From Ruegeria lacuscaerulensis (GTDB lineage: Bacteria; Pseudomonadota; Alphaproteobacteria; Rhodobacterales; Rhodobacteraceae), in contig NZ_WQGO01000006.1 in NCBI RefSeq assembly GCF_013034685.1, positions 1 through 64,000 on the forward strand: DNA of 64,000 nt, read 5' to 3'. The translations under genes were made by a program, and so were the position numbers. The stretch's first letter is position 1. The number at the start of each line of letters is the position of its first letter. Below the pieces are notes generated by a model. It did no database searches, had not been told where the DNA came from, and saw only the letters and a list, made by a program, of their open reading frames with translations. Below are positions 18,820-28,565 of this stretch, piece after piece.

Positions 18820-20823
18820 TCAGCCGGCGGCGACCCTTGGGCGGCCGCTGGCTTCGACCGTGATCATGGCCTCGACAAACACCTCCTGCGCCTCGACGCG
18901 GGCTGTGCGGATGTCGCGGTCAACGATCACGCGGATATCCTCGGCCCCGGCGTCGCGTACCGCGCCCTCAGCCTCGGATCGCAGTACGGATTCCAGCAGC
19001 GACAACGCCGCCTCGGAATCGTTGAAATCCTGCGGTCCGTCCTCAAGATGCACCCGGAACTTGCCCTCGGAAGGCGACGTGACCGTACCCGCCCGGCGCA
19101 AGGTCAGGCGACCGACGACAGCGCCGATGGCATTCGCCACGCCAGTATGTTCGGGCAAGATCATCTTGCAATGCAAACGCTCCCCGACCGCCGGGTAATA
19201 GCTGGGGGCCGAGGCGCCCAACCCGATCACATCCACATTCAGCGCCGCATCCAGCGCCAGCAGGCCCCGATGCCCAGCCAACCCCTTGCAGGTCAGAACA
19301 TGCCGGGCCAAGTCGGCCGGGGGAATGCCAAAATCCTCGGCTTCTTCGGCAAAAGCAGTCTCTAACAAGGTCAAAGAGGTCTGTTCGGTCAACTGATCCA
19401 CGATCATCTGCGCCAAAGCCTCGGGCATTTTCGCCAGCACATCACCCGACCCAACCCGTTTGCGCGACACCAGTTCCAGCGCCTTACGCGCGGCTTCGGC
19501 ATCCCAGGCGTTCAACCTTCCTAGAACGTGGCTTGCATCCGACGGCGTCACGCCCGAGACCTGAACAATCCCGCGATCCACCAGCCGCGTCAGGGCGCCA
19601 TTCTCCAGCCGTGTGCGCAACAGGTCGCTTAGCGGCAAAACCTGATCGCCAAGACGGTCCAACAACACCGCTTCCCGTGCACCCAGCCCTTCGGCATGGA
19701 TACCGGGCACGCGGCGGGCAAACCGCGTGTCATGTTCACCTACCGTGGTCGCGCGCAGTTGTTTGTCCAACTCAGCGTGCACCACATCCGGGGCCTCGGC
19801 CGCGATCAGCGACACCGGCAATACCCTGCGCGGGCCAAGGACCACGCCGCCTCCCAGCCCCTCGGTCACCACATGGACCTGACTGTCGCCGCCCAGACCA
19901 TGGGTGCGCATCGCCACCGCCTCGACCATGGTGCGAAAGCCACCGACGCGCGCACCATTGGGATCAATCGCGGGCTTACCGTCGCGGATCACGGCGATGT
20001 CCGTGGTCGTCCCGCCAATATCCGACACCAGCGCATTCTCGGCCCCCGTCAACCAACTGGCCCCTACGATCGAGGCCGCAGGCCCGCTGAGGATCGTCTC
20101 AATCGGGCGTTCTCGCGCTTGCTCGGCGCTCATCAACGCGCCGTCGCCGCGGACCACCATCATCGGCGCGGTGATTCCCAACGTCAATAACTGATCCTGC
20201 GCCCGTCCGATCAGCCGATCAATCATCCCGATCAGCCGTGCATTTAATACCGCCGTCACTGCCCGTTTCGGCCCGTTTAACTTGGCCGACAGGTGATGAG
20301 AACATGTGACCGGAGCCCCCGTCCGCTCGGCTATAATCCGCGCCGCTTCCAGCTCATGCGCGGGGTTGCGCGTGGCAAACTGCGCGGCCACGGCAAAGCC
20401 GGATATGCCTTTATGAGAGTCTAAAAACGTTTCCAACGCGGCCAAATCCAGCGGAGCAGTCTCACCCCCCGCATGGCTATGACCCCCGGCAATCACCAGC
20501 GCCGGATCACCCTTCAACGCGTCGCGCAACCCGTGCCGATCCAGATCGCCCTCTTTGAACCCGATATAGACCAACGCCACGCGCCCGCCCTGCCCCTCGA
20601 CCAGAGCATTGGTGGCCAAAGTGGTCGACAAAGATGCCATCGAGATCTGCTCGGGGCCAACCGCCGCCTGTTCCAACACAGCCGAAATCGCTTTGCCCAC
20701 GCCGATTGCCAAGTCTGCCCGCGTGGTCAGCGACTTGGCCGAGGCGATCACCTCAGCCTCATCCCGGATCAGCACCGCATCCGTATAGGTTCCGCCCGTA
20801 TCAACCCCCAAAGCCAGCGCCAT
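18820..20823 (-). CDS. hydantoinase/oxoprolinase subunit A-like protein
   Basis: A 667-residue ATP-dependent hydantoinase/oxoprolinase A protein. The N-terminal GVDTGGTYTDAVLI (about 6-19) is the actin-fold phosphate loop; ALVSDIGGTTTDIAVIRDGKP (around 280) is the second. Families of this fold open hydantoin or 5-oxoproline rings, or carboxylate acetone or acetophenone, usually with a HyuB partner; no HyuB gene is adjacent. GGAAGGAG lies before the ATG at 20823. The substrate is unknown. Confidence 0.8.
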   Translation of the reverse strand: MALALGVDTGGTYTDAVLIRDEAEVIASAKSLTTRADLAIGVGKAISAVLEQAAVGPEQISMASLSTTLATNALVEGQGGRVALVYIGFKEGDLDRHGLRDALKGDPALVIAGGHSHAGGETAPLDLAALETFLDSHKGISGFAVAAQFATRNPAHELEAARIIAERTGAPVTCSHHLSAKLNGPKRAVTAVLNARLIGMIDRLIGRAQDQLLTLGITAPMMVVRGDGALMSAEQARERPIETILSGPAASIVGASWLTGAENALVSDIGGTTTDIAVIRDGKPAIDPNGARVGGFRTMVEAVAMRTHGLGGDSQVHVVTEGLGGGVVLGPRRVLPVSLIAAEAPDVVHAELDKQLRATTVGEHDTRFARRVPGIHAEGLGAREAVLLDRLGDQVLPLSDLLRTRLENGALTRLVDRGIVQVSGVTPSDASHVLGRLNAWDAEAARKALELVSRKRVGSGDVLAKMPEALAQMIVDQLTEQTSLTLLETAFAEEAEDFGIPPADLARHVLTCKGLAGHRGLLALDAALNVDVIGLGASAPSYYPAVGERLHCKMILPEHTGVANAIGAVVGRLTLRRAGTVTSPSEGKFRVHLEDGPQDFNDSEAALSLLESVLRSEAEGAVRDAGAEDIRVIVDRDIRTARVEAQEVFVEAMITVEASGRPRVAAG

Positions 20824-20894
20824 CGGGTTCTCCTTCCTGTTCGCTGAATTGGGTGTAGCGGTTTGGACCGACACGTCCAGCCTGTTTGCGGCAC

Positions 20895-21932
20895 TTAGGG
20901 CAGTTGTTGTACCGCCCAGCGCGCGGCATCAGCCACGGCTGGATCAGGATCATCCACCAACCCCTGCGCCACGGGCTTCAGCGCGGGCAAACCGGAATTG
21001 CCAATCGCATACAGCACGTTGCGCACAAACCGATCCCGCCCGATCCGCTTGATGGGCGAGCCCGAGAACTTGACCCTAAACGCCGCATCATCCAACCCGG
21101 CCAATTCAACCAGCGGCGGGGCCACCAAATCATCCCGCGCCGCATAGCGCAGATCGCTGGCCGCGACAGCAAATTTGTTCCACGGACAGGCCGCCAGACA
21201 ATCATCGCATCCGTAAATCCGATTGCCCAACTTTCCGCGCAGATCTTCGTCAACCGACCCCTTATGTTCGATGGTCAGATAGGAAATACACCGCCGCGCA
21301 TCCAACTTGTACGGCGCAGGAAACGCATCCGTTGGACAGGCATCCAAACAAGCGCGACACGATCCGCAATGATCCACCTCGGTCATATCCGCAGGCAGGT
21401 CCAATGTAGTAAAAACAGAGCCTATAAAGGCCCAATTTCCCCAATCACGGCTGACCAGATTCGTATGCTTCCCCTGCCATCCCAGCCCCGCCGCATGGCC
21501 CAGGGCCTTCTCAGGCACCGGCGCTGTATCAACAAACACCTTCACCTCGCCGCCACCTTCGGCAATCAACCACCGCGCCAACCGCTTGAGGCGTTTTTTC
21601 ACCAGATCATGGTAGTCCTTGTTCTGCGCATAGACCGAAATCGCACCCCGATCAGGATGGCCCAAAACCTCGGTCGGATCATGTTCAGGCGTATAGCTCT
21701 CGGCCAGCATGATCACCGACCGCGCCTCGGGCCACAAAGCCGACGGATCGCCCCGCCAATGGGTCCGTTCGGCCATCCACCCCATCTGTCCGTGATACTC
21801 GGAATCCAAAAACGCCTGCAACCGCGCGGGCACTTCCGGCACATCCCACGGCCGACAAATCCGACAGGACACAAACCCCTCACTCAATGCCTGAGCGACC
21901 ACCTTGTCCTTTAAATCCGATCCGCTCTTCAT
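20895..21932 (-). CDS. queG: epoxyqueuosine reductase QueG
   Basis: A 345-residue cobalamin- and iron-sulfur-dependent enzyme that performs the last step of queuosine synthesis in tRNA. The catalytic Asp135 is in [12 protein letters not shown]. Two 4Fe-4S clusters are ligated by [12 protein letters not shown] (189-199) and CDDCLAACP (242-249) plus an isolated Cys215. A HEAT-like region follows at the C-terminus. The ATG at 21932 was chosen because upstream sequence contains the two hairpins at 21957-21993 and the GST end. It is probably transcribed with the GST-like gene. Confidence 0.93.
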   Translation of the reverse strand: MKSGSDLKDKVVAQALSEGFVSCRICRPWDVPEVPARLQAFLDSEYHGQMGWMAERTHWRGDPSALWPEARSVIMLAESYTPEHDPTEVLGHPDRGAISVYAQNKDYHDLVKKRLKRLARWLIAEGGGEVKVFVDTAPVPEKALGHAAGLGWQGKHTNLVSRDWGNWAFIGSVFTTLDLPADMTEVDHCGSCRACLDACPTDAFPAPYKLDARRCISYLTIEHKGSVDEDLRGKLGNRIYGCDDCLAACPWNKFAVAASDLRYAARDDLVAPPLVELAGLDDAAFRVKFSGSPIKRIGRDRFVRNVLYAIGNSGLPALKPVAQGLVDDPDPAVADAARWAVQQLP

Positions 21933-21956
21933 CTGGCTAAAATATCCTCGGGGGGA

Positions 21957-21993
21957 ATCGCGCCCCGGCGCGATGGGGGGCAGACAGCCCCCC
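21957..21993. repeat. paired GC hairpins before queG
   Basis: ATCGCGCC-CC-GGCGCGAT (21957-21974) directly abuts GGGGGGC-AGACA-GCCCCCC (21975-21993). On the minus strand they are followed by CCCCCGAGGATATTTTAGCC up to the queG start. I recall this hairpin-plus-GAGGATATTTT arrangement as common between roseobacter genes, which would make it a dispersed intergenic element; that memory is not verified. Confidence 0.45.
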
Positions 21994-22003
21994 TGCCACC
22001 CTA

Positions 22004-22669
22004 TCAGAAATCCAGATCCGCGTAATGCGGCGGAGGCCGAAACCCCGGCACCTGATCCGCCAGTATAGACCGAAACGCAGGCCGAGATTTGATCTTGGCG
22101 TACCAATCCTTGACCGCCGCCGAACGGTTCCAATCCACGTCCGAGATATAGTCCAGCGCCGACAAATGCGCCGCGGCCGCGAAATCGGCCAATGTCATCT
22201 GGTCGCCCGCCAACCAACGCCGGTGATCTAGCAGCCATGCCATGTAGTCCAGATGATACTTGATGGCCTTGGCGCCCTCTTTGACATTCTTGCTGTCCGG
22301 GTATCCCTGGCCGGTCATCTTCTTGTTGACCCGCTCGTACAACAGTTTCGATGTCACCTCGTGATGAAACTTGTCGTCAAACCAGCCGACTAGCCGCCGG
22401 ACTTCATACCGGGCTTCCGGTGTTTTCGGCATCAAAGCGGGCTCGGGGCGCGTTTCCTCGATATACTCGCAAATGGCGCTGCTTTCCGCCATGACATGCC
22501 CGTCCAACCGCAAAACCGGAACTTTACCCGCCGGATTGCGGCGCAGGAAATCCGGGTCTTGCTCCCAGTATTTCTCTTCGACCAGTTCGACCTCAATCTT
22601 CTTTTCCGCCAGTGACAGACGGACCTTGCGGCAGTACGGGGACAGGGGAACGTGAAACAGACGCGCCAT
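22004..22669 (-). CDS. glutathione S-transferase family protein (possible FzlA)
   Basis: A 221-residue GST-fold protein: N-terminal thioredoxin domain ([22 protein letters not shown], conserved NPAGKVPVL and [11 protein letters not shown]) and a helical C-terminal domain. The ATG at 22669 was chosen over a frame extending to 22756 into the mtgA 3' end. FzlA, the FtsZ-binding cell-division protein of Caulobacter and relatives, is a GST-fold member with a similar N-terminus as I remember it, and genes for it are often near uppP and queG in alphaproteobacteria. Both readings remain open; enzymatic GST activity is not shown. Confidence 0.75.
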   Translation of the reverse strand: MARLFHVPLSPYCRKVRLSLAEKKIEVELVEEKYWEQDPDFLRRNPAGKVPVLRLDGHVMAESSAICEYIEETRPEPALMPKTPEARYEVRRLVGWFDDKFHHEVTSKLLYERVNKKMTGQGYPDSKNVKEGAKAIKYHLDYMAWLLDHRRWLAGDQMTLADFAAAAHLSALDYISDVDWNRSAAVKDWYAKIKSRPAFRSILADQVPGFRPPPHYADLDF

Positions 22670-22727
22670 GAGCTTCCAATCGAACCAGTGAATACCCCTC
22701 AGCTTTAGCCCCGAGAGGGTTCGGTTT

Positions 22728-23462
22728 TCAATCCTCGAAACAATCCGCGCGACCATCTGCGCGGATGGTGGCCGCCCCGTCCAGAATCGCAGCCGCTCGT
22801 CTGCGGGTGCGTACCGACGGGTCGGTTACCGACCGATTTCGCGGGGATGGCAGGATCGCCGCAATCCGCGCCGCCTGAACCGAGGACAGTTTGGACGCCG
22901 GAACGTTGAAATTGCGCTGCGCCGCTGCCTCAACCCCGAATACGCCATTTCCGGTCTCGGCGACGTTCAAATAGATTTCAAGAATACGTTGTTTGCTCCA
23001 GAAAATTTCGACGACCGGCGTCATCGAAGTTTCAAGCGCCTTGCGCACCCAACTGCGCCCTTGCCACAAAAAGACATTCTTCACCACTTGCTGCGTAATC
23101 GTCGACGCACCTCGGGCACCACCCCCTTCAATCGCGTCACGAATTGCTTCGACATCAAACCCCCAATGGCGGCAGAAATTGGCGTCCTCTGCCGCTACGA
23201 CTGACCGCGCCATGATCGGCGAAATCTGTTCGATGGGAACCCAGTCACGCTCGACCTTGCCCAATCTGCGCCATTCGGTCCAGATCGTATGGGTCACCGG
23301 AGGGTTGACTACCGAATAGAGTGCAATCAGCGCTACGACAAACGTCGCAATCGCCAATAGCCCACGCGTGACCCAGCGGCGAATCCGCATCACGACGTTG
23401 GGTTTGGCTTTCGACGCCTTCTTTTTCTTACCGCTTGTCTTGCGGACTGCTTTCTTTGCCAT
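22728..23462 (-). CDS. mtgA: monofunctional biosynthetic peptidoglycan transglycosylase
   Basis: A 244-residue GT51 glycosyltransferase that polymerises lipid II into glycan strands. After a very basic N-terminus (residues 1-20 rich in Lys), one membrane helix spans about 31-52. The catalytic Glu92 lies in AAEDANFCRHWGFD, followed by GASTITQQVVKNVFL and RKALETSMTPVVEIFWSKQRILEIYLN motifs. It lacks a transpeptidase domain, as expected for MtgA. It is preceded by the gltB terminator and followed by the GST-like gene. Confidence 0.92.
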   Translation of the reverse strand: MAKKAVRKTSGKKKKASKAKPNVVMRIRRWVTRGLLAIATFVVALIALYSVVNPPVTHTIWTEWRRLGKVERDWVPIEQISPIMARSVVAAEDANFCRHWGFDVEAIRDAIEGGGARGASTITQQVVKNVFLWQGRSWVRKALETSMTPVVEIFWSKQRILEIYLNVAETGNGVFGVEAAAQRNFNVPASKLSSVQAARIAAILPSPRNRSVTDPSVRTRRRAAAILDGAATIRADGRADCFED

Positions 23463-23524
23463 GCCACAGCTATACGACGTGTAGGTCTTGTTTGAAATGT
23501 CTGTTGTAGAGGTCCATGAATAAG

Positions 23525-23557
23525 AAAACCCGCGTACCGGAGTGGTACGCGGGTTTT
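23525..23557 (-). terminator. strong intrinsic terminator of gltB
   Basis: AAAACCCGCGTACC (23525-23538) and GGTACGCGGGTTTT (23544-23557) are 14-bp exact arms around GGAGT. On the minus strand it lies about 20 bases after the gltB stop and runs into TTTTCTTA. It also separates gltB from mtgA, whose start is 60 bases further on. Confidence 0.9.
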
Positions 23558-23578
23558 GCAATTTGACTGATTGGCGAC

Positions 23579-26500
23579 TTATTCTGCCGGAACGGCTTCA
23601 ACCTCATTGGTCAGAGGATGGCTGAGCTTGTTCAGCATCTCTTTCGGGCAGACCTGCAGGAAATTGGCCTTTTCCACATCCCAATGTTGCAGGATATCAG
23701 CGGCCTTGCGGCTGAAGGTCTCAGACTGATGAGTTTCGATCAGCGTTTTCAGCTGGTCTTCCCAATGGTCCACCGTAACCGGGCAGGTCACCAGCGTTTC
23801 CATGTTCATCAGAGCCTGTGCCTTGCCTTCGGGATCGTACAGGTACGCCATGCCGCCGGTCATGCCCGCGCCAAAGTTGGCACCAATGTCGCCCAGAATC
23901 ACGGCGACACCGCCGGTCATGTATTCGCACCCGTTCGAGCCACAGCCCTCGATCACCACTTTGGCGCCCGAGTTCCGAACCGCGAACCGTTCGCCTGCGC
24001 GGCCTGCTGCGAACAGGTGGCCATCGGTGGCGCCATACAGAACAGTATTGCCGATGATCGTGTTGTCATCTGCCTTAAGCGGGCTGACCTGCGGTGGGCG
24101 CACAACGATCATGCCACCGGAAAGGCCCTTGCCAACATAGTCGTTAGCATCGCCAGACACTTCCAGCTTGAGCCCCGGAGCCGCAAACGCCCCCAGCGAC
24201 TGACCGGCCGAGCCCTGCAATTTCACATGCAGGTGGTCGTCCTGGAACGTGTTCCGCATCCCGAAATTCTGCACGATATGGCTGGACACCCGAGTACCAA
24301 CCGTCCGGTGCGTGTTCTGAATCGCGTAGGACAGCTGCATCTTCTCGCCGTCTTTCAGGAACCGCGCCGCATCGCGCACGATCTCGGCATCCAGTGTATC
24401 GGGCACTGCGTTGCGATCCTTGTCGCGGTTATAGACGATGTCATGTGCGCCATCGACGGTAATCAGCAGCGGATTCAGGTCCAGATCGTCCAGATGCGCC
24501 GAACCCCGGCTAACCTGCGCCAGCAGATCGGCCCGGCCGATGATTTCGTCAATCGAGCGCGCACCGAGGCTAGCCAGCAGTTCGCGCACTTCCTGAGCGT
24601 AGAAGGTGATCAGATTGACGACCTTGTCGGCATTGCCGGTGAATTTGGCGCGCAGGGATTCGTCCTGCGTACACACACCAACCGGGCAGGTGTTCGACTG
24701 GCACTGACGTACCATGATACAGCCCATCGCGATCAGGGCAGCGGTGCCGATGCCGTATTCCTCGGCCCCCATCATCGCAGCCATCACGATATCGCGCCCG
24801 GTGCGCAGCCCGCCATCGGTCCGCAGAGTCACGCGATCTCGCAGGTTGTTCATCGCCAGAACCTGATGCGCCTCGGTCAGGCCCATCTCCCACGGAAGAC
24901 CGGCGTATTTGATCGAAGTTGCAGGCGACGCGCCCGTGCCGCCATTGTGACCCGAAATAAGGATAATATCGGCTTTCGCCTTGGCCACACCGGCGGCAAT
25001 CGTGCCCACGCCCGAGGACGCAACCAGCTTGACCGTCACCTTACAGCGCGGGTTGATCTGTTTCAGGTCATAGATCAGCTGCGCCAGATCCTCGATCGAG
25101 TAGATGTCGTGGTGCGGCGGCGGCGATATCAGGGTCACGCCTTTGGTCGAATGGCGCAGACGCGCGATCAGGTCGGTGACCTTCATGCCCGGCAGCTGAC
25201 CACCTTCGCCGGGTTTCGCACCCTGGGCGACCTTGATCTCAAGCTCCTCACACTGGTTCAGGTATTCGGCTGTCACACCAAACCGGCCCGAGGCCACCTG
25301 TTTGATCTTGGCAGACGGGTTGTCGCCATTGGGCTCGGGCACGAAATGCGCCGGATCTTCGCCACCTTCACCCGAGTCAGATTTCGCGCCAATCCGGTTC
25401 ATCGCCACATTCAGCGTTTTGTGCGCCTCGGGGCTCAGCGCACCCAGCGACATGCCCGGCGTGACAAAGCGCTTGCGGATCGAGGTGATCGACTCGACCT
25501 CTTCAATCGGCACCGGTTTGCCCAGCGGTTTGAAATCCATCAGATCGCGCAGGTGGATCGGCGGGTTCGACTGCATCTTGGCCGAGTATTGCTTCCACAG
25601 CTCGTAAGATGCGCGGTTACAGGCCATCTGCATCATGTGCATCGAGGTCGCTTCCCACGCGTGGGTCTCACCCGATTTGCGCGCCTTGTAGAAACCACCG
25701 ATCGGAAGCACGTCCAGACCGCTGTCCCAGCCCTTGGCATGGATTTCCTCGGCCTTGGTCTGAATACCGGTCACACCGATACCGGAAATCCGGCTGGTCA
25801 TGCCGGGGAAATACTCAGCCACCATCGCACGGCTAAGGCCCACGGCCTCAAAGTTCAAACCGCCGCGATAGGAGGAGATCACCGAAATACCCATCTTGGC
25901 CATGATCTTCAGCAGGCCTTGGTCGATTGCCTCCCGATACCGTGCGACGTTTTCGGTCAGCGTGCCATCCAGCAAGCCGCGATCAATGCGGTCGGCCAGC
26001 GAATCCTCAGCCAGATAAGCGTTCACGACGGTCGCGCCGCAGCCAATCAGAACCGCAAAATAATGCGGATCAACGCATTCGGCCGAGCGCACGTTCAGCG
26101 AACAGAAGGTCCGCAGCCCCTGACGGGTCAGATGCGAGTGCACCGCGCTGGTCGCGAGAATCATCGGCATCGCCACGCGACCTGCGCCCGAACCCATGTC
26201 GGACAGCACCAGATGCCCCGCGCCCGAGCGCACGGCCTCTTCTGCCTCGGCTCTAACACGGGTCAAAGCGGCGCTTAACGCGCCCCGACCGGGTTCAAAG
26301 CTACAATCTATTTCCGCCAGCGGCGAACCGAGATTTTCTACCAGCTTGTCCCATTGGGTGTTGCCGACAAAGGGGCTGTCCAGCGTGATGATCTCGGTCT
26401 GGCTGCTGTCTTCGTCCAGCACGTTTTTCAGGTTACCGAACCGGGTTTTCAGCGACATGACGCGGTATTCGCGCAGACTGTCGATCGGCGGGTTAGTCAC

Positions 26501-28111
26501 CTGGCTAAAGTTCTGGCGGAAGAAATGGCTGAGCGGGCGGTATTGCTTGGACAAAACCGCCGATGGCGTGTCATCGCCCATCGAGGCCAGGGACTCTTTG
26601 CCGTCTTCAGCCATGGGGGCAAGGATTTGCTCCAGCTCTTCAACAGAATAACCGGCTGCGATCTGTCGCTTGCGCAGTTCCTCTCCGCTGAACTTCGCGG
26701 TTTCGGTCACGCCTGACAGGCTTTCATTCAGATCGTTGATCTTGCCAACCCATTCGCCAAAGGGCAGGGCACGGGCCAGTTTGTCCTTGATCTGCGTGTC
26801 GCGGTACAGCTTGCCACGCTTCATATCCACGGCCAGCATCTGACCCGGACCCAGCGCGCCTTTTTCCGTCACCGATGCCTCATCAATCGGCACCATCCCG
26901 GCCTCCGACCCGGCGATAACCAATCCATCACCCGTCACAACGTAGCGCATCGGGCGCAAACCATTCCGGTCGAGCCCGGCGCAGACCCAACGGCCATCTG
27001 TCATGGCCAACGCGGCAGGGCCGTCCCATGGCTCCATCACCGAGTTGCAGTAGGAATACATGTCGCGCCATGCCTGCGGCAGCTCAACCGCCTGCTTGGA
27101 CCAGCTCTCTGGCACCAGCATGGTTTTTGCCATCGGAGCAGACCGGCCTGCACGCACCAGAACCTCGAAAACCGAGTCTAATGCGGCCGAATCCGACGAT
27201 CCACCTGCGATGATCGGCTTGATATCCTCGGCATAGTCACCAAAGGTCGAGGACGCCATGCGAATCTCATGGCTCTTCATCCAGTTGATGTTGCCTTTCA
27301 GCGTGTTGATCTCACCATTGTGCGCCAGCATGCGGAAGGGCTGAGCCAGCCACCACTGCGGGAAAGTATTGGTCGAATAGCGCTGGTGATAAATCGCAAA
27401 GGCGGATTCGAAACGCTCGTCAATCAAGTCGGGATAGAAAACCGCTACCTGCTCGGCCAGCATCATTCCTTTATAGATGATCGAACGGCACGACAGCGAC
27501 GCCAGATACAGGCCGGAAATTCCTGCCGCCAACGCCGCCTTTTCGATCCGGCGACGGATCACGTAGAGCTCGCGCTCAAAGGTGTCTTCGTCCACACCTT
27601 TGGAGTTCGAGATCAGGATCTGCTCAATCTCGGGCCGGGTCGCATTGGCCTTTTCACCCAGGCAGGTCACATCGACCGGCACGTGACGCCAGCCATAGAT
27701 GTAGTAACCCATGCGCAGCACTTCGGTTTCCACGATGGTCCGGCACTGTTCCTGCGCACCAAAGTCCGTACGAGGCAAGAAGACCTGACCGACCGCGATC
27801 AGCTCATCAAGATTGGGTTCGTGACCGGTACGGCGAATCTGGTCATAGAAGAAGGGTACAGGGATCTGCACATGGATACCCGCGCCATCTCCGGTCTTGC
27901 CATCGGCATCCACAGCGCCCCGGTGCCAGATCGCCTTGAGCGCATCAATCCCGGCGTCGACCACCTTGCGCGACGGCTTGCCGTCGACAGACACGACAAG
28001 GCCTACGCCGCAGGATGAATGTTCTTCCTCCTCGGAATAGAGACCGTTTTCGGCCATCCACTGACGTTTGGCTTCTTCGGCGCGCACCCAATCGGCATCA
28101 TATTTGGTCAT
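23579..28111 (-). CDS. gltB: glutamate synthase large subunit
   Basis: A 1510-residue subunit that transfers the glutamine amide to 2-oxoglutarate. The mature N-terminus is expected to be Cys34 in HSSCGVGLVV after removal of a 33-residue propeptide; this Cys is the class II amidotransferase nucleophile. The central FMN synthase domain has the 3Fe-4S ligands in CIMVRQCQSNTCPVGVC (near residue 1140), and the C-terminal GXGXG beta-helix includes GSNGCEYMTGG. Length and domains match bacterial GltB. The ATG overlaps the GFA gene stop (28108-28111), so it is translated with it. Confidence 0.98.
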   Translation of the reverse strand: MTKYDADWVRAEEAKRQWMAENGLYSEEEEHSSCGVGLVVSVDGKPSRKVVDAGIDALKAIWHRGAVDADGKTGDGAGIHVQIPVPFFYDQIRRTGHEPNLDELIAVGQVFLPRTDFGAQEQCRTIVETEVLRMGYYIYGWRHVPVDVTCLGEKANATRPEIEQILISNSKGVDEDTFERELYVIRRRIEKAALAAGISGLYLASLSCRSIIYKGMMLAEQVAVFYPDLIDERFESAFAIYHQRYSTNTFPQWWLAQPFRMLAHNGEINTLKGNINWMKSHEIRMASSTFGDYAEDIKPIIAGGSSDSAALDSVFEVLVRAGRSAPMAKTMLVPESWSKQAVELPQAWRDMYSYCNSVMEPWDGPAALAMTDGRWVCAGLDRNGLRPMRYVVTGDGLVIAGSEAGMVPIDEASVTEKGALGPGQMLAVDMKRGKLYRDTQIKDKLARALPFGEWVGKINDLNESLSGVTETAKFSGEELRKRQIAAGYSVEELEQILAPMAEDGKESLASMGDDTPSAVLSKQYRPLSHFFRQNFSQVTNPPIDSLREYRVMSLKTRFGNLKNVLDEDSSQTEIITLDSPFVGNTQWDKLVENLGSPLAEIDCSFEPGRGALSAALTRVRAEAEEAVRSGAGHLVLSDMGSGAGRVAMPMILATSAVHSHLTRQGLRTFCSLNVRSAECVDPHYFAVLIGCGATVVNAYLAEDSLADRIDRGLLDGTLTENVARYREAIDQGLLKIMAKMGISVISSYRGGLNFEAVGLSRAMVAEYFPGMTSRISGIGVTGIQTKAEEIHAKGWDSGLDVLPIGGFYKARKSGETHAWEATSMHMMQMACNRASYELWKQYSAKMQSNPPIHLRDLMDFKPLGKPVPIEEVESITSIRKRFVTPGMSLGALSPEAHKTLNVAMNRIGAKSDSGEGGEDPAHFVPEPNGDNPSAKIKQVASGRFGVTAEYLNQCEELEIKVAQGAKPGEGGQLPGMKVTDLIARLRHSTKGVTLISPPPHHDIYSIEDLAQLIYDLKQINPRCKVTVKLVASSGVGTIAAGVAKAKADIILISGHNGGTGASPATSIKYAGLPWEMGLTEAHQVLAMNNLRDRVTLRTDGGLRTGRDIVMAAMMGAEEYGIGTAALIAMGCIMVRQCQSNTCPVGVCTQDESLRAKFTGNADKVVNLITFYAQEVRELLASLGARSIDEIIGRADLLAQVSRGSAHLDDLDLNPLLITVDGAHDIVYNRDKDRNAVPDTLDAEIVRDAARFLKDGEKMQLSYAIQNTHRTVGTRVSSHIVQNFGMRNTFQDDHLHVKLQGSAGQSLGAFAAPGLKLEVSGDANDYVGKGLSGGMIVVRPPQVSPLKADDNTIIGNTVLYGATDGHLFAAGRAGERFAVRNSGAKVVIEGCGSNGCEYMTGGVAVILGDIGANFGAGMTGGMAYLYDPEGKAQALMNMETLVTCPVTVDHWEDQLKTLIETHQSETFSRKAADILQHWDVEKANFLQVCPKEMLNKLSHPLTNEVEAVPAE

Positions 28112-28542
28112 TGGCTGTCTCCTTCTTCCGAGGGGGCGTACATGGCCTCGACCTCGGCTTTGGTCATTTGCTGGCGTTCACCTGCGAACGCGTACCCTTC
28201 GGGCTTTTTGTCGAAATAAAGTTCCAGTTTCAGCGTGTGGCCGGTATCTGGGAACAGGCCTGCGGCGATTTGCGTGTGTCCGTGCATTTCACCTGGAAGC
28301 GTGATCCGGTACCACAGCGCCGAGCCGCAGTCAGCGCAGAAGGCGCGCTCGGCCCAATCGGACGAGGTGAAGGTCTTGACCGGCCCAAGCGCGGCGTAGC
28401 CCTCTTCGGCCTGAAAAGTAACCAGCATCGAACTTGTCCAGCGTCGGCATTGGTCGCAATGGCACGCGCCCAGCGCATCGCGCGCGGGCGTAGCGGTCAC
28501 CGTGACCGCGCCACACATGCATTGGCCTTGCAACTCGGGCAT
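28108..28542 (-). CDS. GFA/CENP-V family zinc protein
   Basis: A 144-residue protein of the glutathione-dependent formaldehyde-activating (GFA) family. The zinc-binding cysteines are Cys8, Cys10, Cys27, Cys29, Cys32, Cys69 and Cys72, in QCMCG, CHCDQC and CADCG. Catalysis of S-hydroxymethylglutathione formation has been questioned for this family, so a formaldehyde role is only suggested. The ATG at 28542 has AGGAG eight bases upstream; longer frames run over the gltD end. It lies between gltD and gltB with a 23-base gap to gltD and an ATGA overlap with gltB, an unusual guest in a glutamate synthase operon. Confidence 0.82.
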   Translation of the reverse strand: MPELQGQCMCGAVTVTATPARDALGACHCDQCRRWTSSMLVTFQAEEGYAALGPVKTFTSSDWAERAFCADCGSALWYRITLPGEMHGHTQIAAGLFPDTGHTLKLELYFDKKPEGYAFAGERQQMTKAEVEAMYAPSEEGDSQ

Positions 28543-28565
28543 TTCGAGGCTCCTGATCGCTGGGT

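Noticed and set aside
23618..26278. An 886-codon plus-strand open frame opposite gltB
   Set aside because: It mirrors gltB codons; the translation is His/Arg-rich with no family features. GC-rich genes often leave such open shadow frames.
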